A stretch of DNA of 64,000 bases from Bog-473 sp963730785. GTDB lineage: Bacteria; Actinomycetota; Acidimicrobiia; Acidimicrobiales; RAAP-2. The stretch covers positions 496,001 through 560,000 of the forward strand of contig CAVSTF010000015.1 in assembly GCA_963730785.1 (NCBI GenBank), given 5' to 3'. Shown piece by piece: positions 27,289-34,855 of this stretch. A program made the translations under genes and the position numbers. How positions within the stretch are numbered: the stretch's first letter is position 1; each line of letters begins with the position of its first letter. Below the pieces are notes generated by a model. It made no database searches. It was not told the origin of the DNA and saw nothing but the letters and a program-made list of their open reading frames with translations.

Positions 27289-28571
27289 TAGAGAGCGATC
27301 GGGCTGGGGAATCGCAATGTCGTGGGCTTTTGAAAGTGCTGGCAGGGTTTGCCCTGGTTATGGGCAGCGACATCGTCGGCAAACACATGCAGGCAGCTGC
27401 GCACCAACCCGACTGCACCATCAGGATGTCGACATGCGCCTCGGCCATCTACCTGACCCAGTCGCCTATGGAGCCGCACAAGAAGTTCGGGATCGGAGCG
27501 ACCGCACGCCAACTGGGCGACATCATCAGCGATGGCAGGCAGCCCGAAGGCACATGGCCCGCACTGACCCGCGCTCTGGTTGGCTAAATATCGGATCATC
27601 CGAGCCGATTCCGCAATACCGCAGGCCGATTGCCCAAGTACCACGATCACCCCCACCCCTGCTGTTGCTCCAATGGCTCGTAGGGTGGACGCCGCGTACG
27701 GGGTGAAGAAGTGCTCAGGGGCCACCCACGCACCGGCGTAGCCACCAACCAGGAGAGCCTGTGCCGACTCGAGTGGCGTAGCCCGCAGCGCGATTTCCCA
27801 CAGTGGGGTTCCGCGGTCAGTTTCGACAACTCCGGGCTGGGATACGTCACCGCTGATGGTCACAAGGCATGTCCCCGGCTCATCCTCTGTCCCTCGGCTC
27901 CGGAAATGAGTCGGACCATTGCGGGCAATGAGACCTACGTGGGCCAACGTTTCGGTGTTATGCACAAGCGCTGGTCGTTTTCCGATTCGAAGCGGAACAC
28001 CTTTGTCGGGACGAAAGACGGGGAGACCCTGATTCCCGTCAATCCAGTTGGCCAGAGCCGACTCCTCCCCACCGATAAATCGATCCGGCGGTCGTTCGAC
28101 AACCTCGGACACCGTGCCGTGACGGGCGCGGCGGCGCTCGGCAATCGCGTGGTTCACTGCGTCGGCAACGCCGTCTCGGCCCACCGGGATGCAGATGACG
28201 ACACGTTCAGATCGGCACAACTCAGCGAGAAACTGTGCGCCATCCAGTACGAGATGAGGCGCTTGGATCAGTAGCAATTTGTCTTTGTCGCTGGCTGGCT
28301 CTCCTTCCATGCCATTGACGACAACCGTTCCGCCGTAGCCGTGTGAGGAGACCACCCCAAGCTTGCGCGAAACGGGGAAGCCCCCACCACCTCGACCCGC
28401 CAGTCCTGAGGCGTTCAGACTGTCAGCCAATGCACGCGCCCCTGAGCGGTCGCGGCCACCCTCGACGACCAATGGTCCATGCCGTTCGAGGTGCTCGCCG
28501 AGTCCTGTGGGATGACCGAGCAGGTGATGGGTTTGGCTCCGCAGCCGACTTTCGGTGGGACTAACGGTCAT
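27288..28571 (-). CDS. NuoF-like flavin/Fe-S electron-transfer protein
   Basis: 427 residues. FMN/NADH-fold landmarks of the complex I 51-kDa family: LAGRGGGGFPVSRK, VVNGMEGEPASDKDK, FIGGEESALANWIDG. The C-terminal cluster region reads NQSAGQCGPCAFG, followed by GRGACRHPDGA: one of the usual four cluster cysteines (first of CxxCxxC) is alanine here. Homologues of this shortened type occur beside ferredoxin, ferric-reductase-like proteins and ApbE, where they probably pass electrons from NADH or ferredoxin toward the membrane. ATG 28571 has an upstream GGAGG. The start overlaps the ferric-reductase-like gene stop by 11 bases. Confidence 0.8.
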   Translation of the reverse strand: MTVSPTESRLRSQTHHLLGHPTGLGEHLERHGPLVVEGGRDRSGARALADSLNASGLAGRGGGGFPVSRKLGVVSSHGYGGTVVVNGMEGEPASDKDKLLLIQAPHLVLDGAQFLAELCRSERVVICIPVGRDGVADAVNHAIAERRRARHGTVSEVVERPPDRFIGGEESALANWIDGNQGLPVFRPDKGVPLRIGKRPALVHNTETLAHVGLIARNGPTHFRSRGTEDEPGTCLVTISGDVSQPGVVETDRGTPLWEIALRATPLESAQALLVGGYAGAWVAPEHFFTPYAASTLRAIGATAGVGVIVVLGQSACGIAESARMIRYLANQSAGQCGPCAFGLPAIADDVAQLACGRSDPELLVRLHRRLGQVDGRGACRHPDGAVGLVRSCLHVFADDVAAHNQGKPCQHFQKPTTLRFPSPIAL

Positions 28572-29181
28572 GTCGACCTCCTCGGGCGGCGGACGTCGAG
28601 ACGAGACGGGTGGCTTGAACGGCGAGTGGGCTGACCGGCATTGCACTTTGCGTCGGCCCACGCGTCGTCATCAGGCGCCACAGCAGCGCGATCCCCACCG
28701 ATATCACGCAGATCGCACCGAGCACGACGACCCAGAGTTCCCCAGCGTCAGTACCGAGACCGAAGGTATGGGCCAATGCGATCGGCCAGCAGCCATACGC
28801 CAACCAATGGATGCCCCGCCACACCGCGGGGTTGATCCTCGAACGGAGAATGCTGGAGACAAACACGGCCAGCATGAGATCAAGGGCCACCGTTCCCATT
28901 GCTACCCAGAACCGGCCGTACGGAGACGCAAAGGGCACCACAATGGCAAACCAGCCGATAAGCACGTAGGTGTCGAGGACGCTGGTGAGCACGTGAAGGC
29001 CCAAAAAGATCATCGACAACATCGACAACCTTCGGTGTAGTTCCTGTTGCGCGAAACCTGGCCAGGTGCGAGCTCGGGCTCGAGAAGTGGTGATCAGACC
29101 GAGGATCATGGTCAGGGTCAGCAACACCAAAGACACGATTCCGCTGGACCGGGTGATGTACCAAAAAGTGGTCGAACTCAT
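28561..29181 (-). CDS. Ferric-reductase-like transmembrane heme protein
   Basis: About 206 residues starting MSSTTFWYITRSSGIVSLVLLTLTM, six helices, with two histidine pairs (ELHRRL/GLHVLTS and RGIHWLAY/IALAHTFG) spaced for two b-hemes, as in the ferric-reductase/NOX-type membrane domain. It lacks the cytosolic FAD/NADPH domains. ATG 29181 is chosen because it overlaps the ApbE stop (ATGA); ATG 29190 is also possible. Predicted to carry electrons across the membrane, from the NuoF-like protein to extracytosolic flavin or heme. C-terminal tail (ATRLVSTSAARGG) is disordered. Confidence 0.78.
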   Translation of the reverse strand: MSSTTFWYITRSSGIVSLVLLTLTMILGLITTSRARARTWPGFAQQELHRRLSMLSMIFLGLHVLTSVLDTYVLIGWFAIVVPFASPYGRFWVAMGTVALDLMLAVFVSSILRSRINPAVWRGIHWLAYGCWPIALAHTFGLGTDAGELWVVVLGAICVISVGIALLWRLMTTRGPTQSAMPVSPLAVQATRLVSTSAARGGRHDR

Positions 29182-30092
29182 GCGGGCCATCCACCGAGAG
29201 TGAACACCCGGCCGTCGTGGCGAAGGAGTCGAGCCGCCTGGCCATATGGCCGCAGACGGTCCAAAGCTTTCGGTCCCCACACGATGGCAGCGGTCGAGAG
29301 CGCATTGGCATCGACACAACTGGCGCCCGCCACCGACGCCAAGGTCCAGTAAGGCGGCGCCGAATGGCCGGTCGACGGATCAACGATGTGATGGACCACC
29401 TCGGATCCGACCTTCCATGTGCGCACCGTGGTGCACGAGCTGGCCAGACCCCCTTGACTGATGGCGACGACCTGGTCGTTGTCGTGAGCTGACGAATCCT
29501 GGGCGATCCCGATGGCCCAACCGCCAGGTGGCGGAGGGCCGGCCACGGCGACGTCGCCACCCACACTCACCAGGACTCCCGTTTCGATCTGATAGGCAAT
29601 CCGAATCGCGGCGCGATCAGCGATCAGTGCCTTGGCTGATGACCCCAGGTCAAGACGAACACCGCGCGGTATGCGCACGGTGCGCTTCCGGACATTGAGG
29701 TGCATGTGCCCATAGCCGACGACAGGACCAAGGTCGGGCGACCGAATTGGCTCGTGATCAGCGATGAGGTCGAAATCTCGGTCATACCCGAGCATCGACA
29801 TCGCATTGCCCACCGTCGGATCGACCGCACCTCGAGTTCGCACTGCCACCGCCTTGGCAACCTCCAAGGCTTCGAACAGCAGCGCCGATACCTCTACGGT
29901 TGAGCCGGCGAGGGAGTGGAGGTGTTCAAGTTCAGAGTCGGGGCGGAATCGGCTACAGGCAAGGTCGATGGCTTCGATCTGGCGCCGCAGGAGTGTTTCG
30001 GCCTCGTCTACCCGGCTGGAATCGACAACGACCACGGTCGCTGTCGTACCAATAGCTCGAAAAGAGCGCTCGGCCAGCAAGGAAGCGGTCAC
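29178..30092 (-). CDS. apbE: FAD:protein FMN transferase (ApbE family)
   Basis: 304 residues. ApbE landmarks: RFRPDSELEHL (N-terminal nucleotide site), VDPTVGNAMSMLGYD, RLDLGSSAKALIADRA, SVGGDVAVAGPPP and the Mg-linked HHIVDPSTGHSAPPY. The enzyme attaches FMN covalently to a Thr/Ser in proteins with a [S/T]GAT-type motif outside the membrane. No clear signal peptide or lipobox is visible. The GTG start overlaps the stop of the upstream Thr/Pro-rich stub (GTGA). No FMN-binding acceptor domain is encoded in this window, which is unusual. Confidence 0.85.
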   Translation of the reverse strand: MTASLLAERSFRAIGTTATVVVVDSSRVDEAETLLRRQIEAIDLACSRFRPDSELEHLHSLAGSTVEVSALLFEALEVAKAVAVRTRGAVDPTVGNAMSMLGYDRDFDLIADHEPIRSPDLGPVVGYGHMHLNVRKRTVRIPRGVRLDLGSSAKALIADRAAIRIAYQIETGVLVSVGGDVAVAGPPPPGGWAIGIAQDSSAHDNDQVVAISQGGLASSCTTVRTWKVGSEVVHHIVDPSTGHSAPPYWTLASVAGASCVDANALSTAAIVWGPKALDRLRPYGQAARLLRHDGRVFTLGGWPA

Positions 30093-30514
30093 CGTGAGCT
30101 ACCCCCCGATGTGACGACCGGACGCGTCGTTGTGGTGGTTGGTGGCGCATGAGTAGTGGTGGTCGTTGGTGGTGGCGCATGAGTAGTGGTGGTCGTTGGT
30201 CCCGAGGTCGTTGGGGTCGCTCCCGGTCCAGAATCGCTGACGGATGCGGGACGAGTGGTTGAAGTCGACGTCGTCGGCGGCGGCACCGAGGTGGGTGTAG
30301 CTGTAGCGGGTATCGACGTTGTTGGACTCTGAGTGGGAATGACAGGATTGGTACTGGCGACTGAGCTTGATCCCGGATGCTCCTTGGCCACAACGACACC
30401 AATCAGTGCCGTGGCGCCGGTGGCGGCCAGCACAGCCGAGCGGGTGAGGCGCCGTAGTCGGGCATTGGTCCGTTCGCGGGATTCGGGAGAGTTGTGCTGG
30501 GCTCCTCGGTTCAT
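30089..30514 (-). CDS. Membrane-anchored Thr/Pro-rich protein, possible truncated FMN-binding protein
   Basis: 141 residues. A basic cytosolic tail and one N-terminal membrane helix (RSAVLAATGATALIGVVV) are followed by an extracytosolic Thr/Pro/Ser-rich tail containing a perfect 10-residue tandem repeat (TTTTTHAPPP) and ending VVTSGGSSR. In flavinylation clusters the gene at this position (between apbE and a response regulator, divergent) usually carries a signal helix, a Ser/Thr-rich linker and then an FMN_bind domain. Here only the first two parts exist. The frame is open, with no shift evident in the tail. ATG 30514, probable first gene of the leftward operon. Confidence 0.55.
   Translation of the reverse strand: MNRGAQHNSPESRERTNARLRRLTRSAVLAATGATALIGVVVAKEHPGSSSVASTNPVIPTQSPTTSIPATATPTSVPPPTTSTSTTRPASVSDSGPGATPTTSGPTTTTTHAPPPTTTTTHAPPTTTTTRPVVTSGGSSR
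30141..30200. repeat. Perfect 30-bp tandem duplication in the Thr/Pro-rich tail gene
   Basis: Bases 30141-30170 and 30171-30200 are identical and read in frame as the TTTTTHAPPP unit. A degenerate third copy may lie to either side. Consistent with slippage in low-complexity coding sequence close to the point where a downstream domain would be expected. Confidence 0.95.
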
Positions 30515-30658
30515 TGAGTGACCTCGCCGTCATCAGAGCCCTTGTCACTGTCTACGGGGCCGGCTGCAACCTTGGTTACGGCAGGACGTGAAGAATGCGA
30601 GGTGGTGTCGATTGAGGGATTGAGCGGGCGGAGCACACTTACAACATATGGAGTGAGC

Positions 30659-30676
30659 CTTACGACAGCATGACGA
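30659..30676 (-). promoter_or_regulatory. Candidate response-regulator box upstream of apbE operon
   Basis: Minus-strand reading TCGTCATGCTGTCGTAAG has CGT triplets 11 bp apart, the spacing used by OmpR-type regulators. It shares TCGTCATG and the second CGT with the box before the response regulator gene. It lies about 145 bases before the start of the leftward operon. Binding is inferred. Confidence 0.5.
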
Positions 30677-30745
30677 CAAGAAGCGACGCCCACTATTGGA
30701 GACGTGCCTCCTGAGCTGGATCTTTCAGCCGTGGAGGAAGATGGC

Positions 30746-30763
30746 TCGTCATGTTTGCGTCAC
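30746..30763 (+). promoter_or_regulatory. Candidate response-regulator box upstream of two-component genes
   Basis: TCGTCATGTTTGCGTCAC carries two CGTCA half-sites at 11-bp spacing, and CTCGTCA/TGACGAG arms (30745-30751 and 30767-30773) also form an inverted repeat around it. It lies 23 bases before the regulator ATG, suggesting autoregulation. Inference only. Confidence 0.5.
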
Positions 30764-30785
30764 CTTTGACGAGTAGAAAGTGACC

Positions 30786-31455
30786 ATGAGGGTGCTGGTC
30801 GCCGAAGACGACAATGGACTGCGATCAGTGCTCGAGCGTGGCCTTCGGGAGAACGGCTTTGTGGTCGACGCCGTATGCGATGGACTGCAGGCCTTGCGGT
30901 ACCTCGACACCTATGAATACGAAGTCGCCATTCTCGATTGGCGCATGCCCACAGTGACTGGGCTCGAAGTCATACAGCAACTTCGCCGCCGGGGCTCCTC
31001 ACTTCCCGTCCTGATGCTCACCGCACGAGACACCTCCGTTGACCGGGTCACCGGTCTTGACGAGGGGGCGGATGACTACCTGGTCAAGCCATTTGATTTC
31101 GCCGAGCTGCGTGGCGCGCGTCCGTGCACTGGCGCGACGGAGCGAGGCGTTGCAGTCGTTGGTGATCAAAGTGGGCAATGTGACTCTCGACACGGTGACT
31201 CGTGAGGTGATCGTTGGAGGCTCGCACCCTCGTCTCACCGCCATCGAACTCGGCATCCTGGAAATTTTGATGCAACGGTCACCAGCGGTGATCTCGCGTC
31301 GATCCATCGCGTTGGCGGTGTGGGATGACGAGGCTGATGCGCTGGGGTCGAACACACTGGATGTCCATATGGCCAGACTGCGCGCCAAGATCTCCAACGG
31401 AGGCGTGAAAGTCGAAGCCGTGCGGGCCCTCGGGTATCGGATCGTGTCGCAATGA
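30786..31455 (+). CDS. OmpR-family response regulator
   Basis: About 222 residues after repair. Receiver domain MRVLVAEDDNGLRSVLERGL with acidic pocket (E7, D8), phospho-acceptor Asp51 (AILDWRMP), Thr/Lys switch (LTARDTS, YLVKPFDF), then a winged-helix DNA-binding domain (HPRLTAIELGILEILMQR, TLDVHMARLRAKI, VEAVRALGYRIV). A single extra C at 31110 (GAGCTGcGTGG) splits the gene; removing it gives FDFAELVARVRALARRSEALQ in frame. ATG 30786 is used (GTG 30780 is also open). It is coupled to the sensor kinase by ATGA. Probably controls the divergent flavinylation operon. Confidence 0.87.
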
Positions 31456-32786
31456 GAATGCCCGCAAAATGGAGCAGTCCAATAGCCATTCATGCCGCCC
31501 GAGTGGCCCTGGTCGCCACTGTTGTTATCGGGGCCTTGTACGTCTGCGTGGTGGCTGGCTTCGACGTGGTGGACCGCCATCGACTCGTCGGACAAATCGA
31601 CGTGCGTATCAACCAGCGACTAGCCAACGCGACACAACAGCCGAGTTCCGCAGCCTCAGTGGCCACTTACGACAACGCCCACGATACCGACGACGCTCCG
31701 GTCTTCTTGTGGAAAGTTGAGTCGAGACACAATGCGGTAGCCCTCACCCCTGGGGCGCCGTCATTGCCGGCAAGTTTATGGTCCCCGGCCGAGCGATCGA
31801 ACGAAGCACGGCTCGGATCCGGAAACTTCCAACTCCAGTCGAAGCACATTGATGCGACATGGTTCGTGGTCGGCCAAAGCATGGCTGAGGTTGACCACGT
31901 CGAGTCAGACTTGATTGCCCTTGAGACCGTGGCTGGCCCGGCACTCATTCTTGCTGTGTTCTTCGGCACGTTCCTCATCGGCATGAAGGCGGCGAATCCG
32001 GTGGAATTGGCTCGCCGTCGGCAGCTTGAATTCACCGCGGACGCCTCCCACGAATTGCGGACGCCGTTGAGCGTCATTGAGGCAGAAGTGAGTCTCGCTC
32101 TCAGCAGCACAAGAAGTACAGAGGAGTACAGGGACACGCTCAGCCGGGTGAACCGAGAGTCACTTCGGCTTCGAGACATCGTCGAAGACTTGCTCTGGCT
32201 GTCCCGATTCGATTCGGAGCCACCGCCTCCCGGGGACGAGCCGGTCGACGTTGGTGCCATTGCAAAGGGCTGTGCTGATCGATTTGACGCCGTTGCCTCC
32301 CGGCGAGGAATAGCCCTGACCGTCGTCCAACTGTCAGAAGGCCAGCCTTGGGTCAGCGCCCCCCCGGAGTGGATCGATCGACTCACCGGCGTCTTGGTCG
32401 ACAACGCCTGTCGGTATGCCGGCGACAACGGCGTTGTTCGCCTTACCGTCGGCGCCCAAGGGAATCGGGTCAGTCTGACCGTCGAAGACAATGGACCGGG
32501 CATTGCGCCTGAAGCACGAACTCACCTCTTCGACCGCTTCCATCGCGCCACCGACGAAGGGAACGGAGCCGGGTTGGGGCTGGCCATCGGCGACGCTGTG
32601 GTGCGATCGACCGCTGGTGAATGGCTGGTCGGCCAATCAGCACTCGGTGGCGCCAGCTTTGAAGTTCGGTGGCATCGATCTCCTGGTGCCAAAGAAGTAG
32701 TTGAGCGGATCGACTCTGGTCGGGTGGATTCCCCAGGTAACACCGCTAGTCGGCCAGCCCAGAGGGCCACTACCGTCGATCGGTAG
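31452..32786 (+). CDS. HAMP/sensor histidine kinase
   Basis: 444 residues. N-terminal helix (VALVATVVIGALYVCVV), an extracytosolic sensor region to about residue 155, a second helix (PALILAVFFGTFLIGMKAA), then the DHp domain with phospho-acceptor His200 in FTADASHELRTPLSVIEAEV and an HATPase domain with N-box VLVDNACRYAGDNG, VEDNGPGI and GAGLGLAIG. The start overlaps the response regulator stop. The linker is short, so a full HAMP is not obvious. Its signal is unknown; redox or electron-acceptor state is plausible given the neighbours. Confidence 0.87.
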   Translation: MRMPAKWSSPIAIHAARVALVATVVIGALYVCVVAGFDVVDRHRLVGQIDVRINQRLANATQQPSSAASVATYDNAHDTDDAPVFLWKVESRHNAVALTPGAPSLPASLWSPAERSNEARLGSGNFQLQSKHIDATWFVVGQSMAEVDHVESDLIALETVAGPALILAVFFGTFLIGMKAANPVELARRRQLEFTADASHELRTPLSVIEAEVSLALSSTRSTEEYRDTLSRVNRESLRLRDIVEDLLWLSRFDSEPPPPGDEPVDVGAIAKGCADRFDAVASRRGIALTVVQLSEGQPWVSAPPEWIDRLTGVLVDNACRYAGDNGVVRLTVGAQGNRVSLTVEDNGPGIAPEARTHLFDRFHRATDEGNGAGLGLAIGDAVVRSTAGEWLVGQSALGGASFEVRWHRSPGAKEVVERIDSGRVDSPGNTASRPAQRATTVDR

Positions 32787-32877
32787 CTACACGCCCGTCG
32801 CTCTTCATGTTGGCGTAATGCTCATTCCTTAGGCTGGATTGAGATGCCGCTCAGCCGGCAATGATGAAAGGACAACA

Positions 32878-33393
32878 GTGGCCAGCGGTTCCATGCTCGA
32901 GAAAACCCTTGATCTGGTCAAGGTGGACTTCTCTCCCACCCATCAGTCCCCGTCGGTGGCTCGAACGCTTTTAGCCACTCTCGTCTCGTTGCTTGGTTCC
33001 CTCGCGGCAGACGCCGCCCTCGTGGCCGTTGGCAAAGCCGTTTTCCCATCGACCAAGGGATACGGGCATTTCCAATTCAGTGACTACGCCAAATTGACCA
33101 TCATCGGAGTGATCATCGCCTGCGTGGCCTGGCCGATCGTGACTCGCCTCTCCTCGGCCCCAAGGTGGCTCTTCTTCAGACTGGCCATTGCCGTCACCTT
33201 GGTCCTGCTGTTGCCCGACCTCTACATTTTGAGGCAGGGGCAACCAGCCAGAGCGGTCGCGGTGCTGATGTGCATGCATGTGGCAATTGCACTGGTGACG
33301 TACAACGCCCTGATGCACCTGGCGCCACTACGCGCGCGCCGGACATCTGGAACCGCATCACCATCTGATGCACCAATCGCTCCACGCCGCTGA
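32878..33393 (+). CDS. Small four-helix membrane protein (DUF6069-like)
   Basis: About 171 residues from GTG 32878, which follows AAAGGACA. Four hydrophobic segments (VARTLLATLVSLLGSLAADAALVAV, LTIIGVIIACVAWPIV, FRLAIAVTLVLLLPDLYIL, VAVLMCMHVAIALVTYNALM). The charged PSTKGYGHFQFSDYAKL loop and MHLAPLR ending are reminiscent of DUF6069 proteins of unknown function. It stands alone, 90 bases after the kinase, and may or may not share its promoter. No catalytic residues visible. Confidence 0.6.
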   Translation: MASGSMLEKTLDLVKVDFSPTHQSPSVARTLLATLVSLLGSLAADAALVAVGKAVFPSTKGYGHFQFSDYAKLTIIGVIIACVAWPIVTRLSSAPRWLFFRLAIAVTLVLLLPDLYILRQGQPARAVAVLMCMHVAIALVTYNALMHLAPLRARRTSGTASPSDAPIAPRR

Positions 33394-33432
33394 AGACTGT
33401 CGGCCGATACCGGCCGATGGTGGCTCCCTCGC

Positions 33433-34647
33433 CTAATTGATGTGGATGCCCGAGATGGCCCGGCTGATGACCAGGCGCTGAATCTCGGAGGTGCCTTCGA
33501 AGATGGTGTAGATCTTCGAGTCACGGTGCCAACGCTCGACCGGGTATTCGCGCACGTAGCCGTAGCCACCAAGAATTTGAATGGCTTGCTCGGTCACCCA
33601 CACGGCGTTCTCACCGGCGAAGAGCTTGGACATTGAGCCCTCGCCGTTCTCGAACTTCTTACCAGTGCTGGCCATCCAGGCGGCGCGGTGAACGAGGAGG
33701 CGAGCGGCGTCGGTGCGCATTTTCATGTCGGCCAACTTGAAGGCAATGGCCTGGTTCTCAATGATGGCCCGGCCGAACTGCTTGCGCTCCTTGGCGTAGT
33801 CGAGTGAGTACTCGTAGGCCGCACGGGCAATACCCACGGCTTGGGCGCCGACGATGGGGCGAGAGGCCTCGAACGTCGCCATGGCGGCTTGGGTTGAGGT
33901 CTTCTTGCCTTCCTTAGCCCGGGCCAGACGCTCGTCCAGCTTCTCCTTGCCACCAAGGAGGCATCGACCCGGCACGCGGCAGTCATCGAGCACAACTTCG
34001 GCCGTGTGAGAGGCGCGGATACCCATCTTCTTGAACTTCTGACCTTGCGAGATGCCCTTGGTGCCTTCAGGCACCACGAAGCTGGCCTGGCCCCGGCTAC
34101 CCAACGAGGGGTCAACCGAGAGGACAAGCACGTGGGTGTTGGCGAGCCCACCGTTGGTGATCCACGTCTTGGTGCCGTTGAGCACCCACTCGTCGGTGGC
34201 TTCGTCGTACACGGCACGGGACTTCAGCGAGGAGACGTCGGAACCGGCGTCGGGCTCGGACACACCAAAGGCGGCCAGCTTGACGTCGTCGGGGGTACCG
34301 AAGCACTCGGGAATCCATTCGGCGATCTGCTCGGGCGTGCCGTTGGAGAAAATGCCGGCCACGGCGAGGGTCGAACCAAAGATGGCCAAGGCGATACCGG
34401 CATCGCCCCAACTCATCTCCTCGTTGACCAGACACATCAGCAAGCCGGTGGGGTCACCGAAACACTGGGCCACAAAGTCGAACGAATACAGGCCATTGCG
34501 GGCCGCTTCTTGAATGATCGGCCAGGGCGTCTCTTCCTTCTCGTCCCACTCGGCGCCGGCCGGTCGAACCACGTTCTCAGCGAACTCGTGTACCCACTTT
34601 TGAATCTGGAGTTGGTCCTCGTTCAGATCGAGTGAGAAGTCGGCCAT
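33433..34647 (-). CDS. Acyl-CoA dehydrogenase
   Basis: 404-residue FAD enzyme of beta-oxidation. N-terminal helical domain (DFSLDLNEDQLQIQKWVHEFAENVVRPAG), middle FAD-contact block AFGVSEPDAGSDVSSLKSRAV and WVLNGTKTWITNGGLA, C-terminal ILGGYGYVREYPVERWHRDSKIYTIFEGTSEIQRL, where the Glu of EGT is the catalytic base of most short/medium-chain members. ATG 34647 has AGGAGGGCTCACA upstream. Located alone between the DUF6069 gene and cysS; an 18-bp palindrome lies 130 bases upstream (separate entry). Confidence 0.93.
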   Translation of the reverse strand: MADFSLDLNEDQLQIQKWVHEFAENVVRPAGAEWDEKEETPWPIIQEAARNGLYSFDFVAQCFGDPTGLLMCLVNEEMSWGDAGIALAIFGSTLAVAGIFSNGTPEQIAEWIPECFGTPDDVKLAAFGVSEPDAGSDVSSLKSRAVYDEATDEWVLNGTKTWITNGGLANTHVLVLSVDPSLGSRGQASFVVPEGTKGISQGQKFKKMGIRASHTAEVVLDDCRVPGRCLLGGKEKLDERLARAKEGKKTSTQAAMATFEASRPIVGAQAVGIARAAYEYSLDYAKERKQFGRAIIENQAIAFKLADMKMRTDAARLLVHRAAWMASTGKKFENGEGSMSKLFAGENAVWVTEQAIQILGGYGYVREYPVERWHRDSKIYTIFEGTSEIQRLVISRAISGIHIN

Positions 34648-34776
34648 TGTGAGCCCTCCTTGGGCAGGAGCCCAAGCATTCGCCGGGACTCGTCGAAACA
34701 TCGGTTGGTTACCCACCTCAGGCCGTTTCCAGTCCCTGTACCGCTCCGCGCGGTTTCGGGGCCTCGGCCGTTCTGT

Positions 34777-34794
34777 GGTTACCGAATAGTAACC
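34777..34794. promoter_or_regulatory. Perfect 6+6 palindrome upstream of the acyl-CoA dehydrogenase
   Basis: GGTTAC-CGAATA-GTAACC. It sits in the 208-base gap between cysS and the acyl-CoA dehydrogenase, whose genes both point left, and is a plausible operator for a TetR- or GntR-type lipid regulator. No matching regulator gene is adjacent, and the assignment is speculative. Confidence 0.4.
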
Positions 34795-34855
34795 TAGGAC
34801 ATCACAAAGGTCCAGGCATCCGAACCAAGTGTCCGTGACCTGGGTATTTACGTCG

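Noticed and set aside
30451..30514. TGAT in the membrane helix of the Thr/Pro-rich stub as a flavinylation site
   Set aside because: It lies in the transmembrane segment, without the acidic and aromatic context of known ApbE targets.
30511..30693. 60-residue ORF just upstream of the Thr/Pro-rich gene, ending in an ATGA overlap
   Set aside because: It covers the candidate regulator box, has no recognisable domain and low hydrophobicity; likely non-coding.
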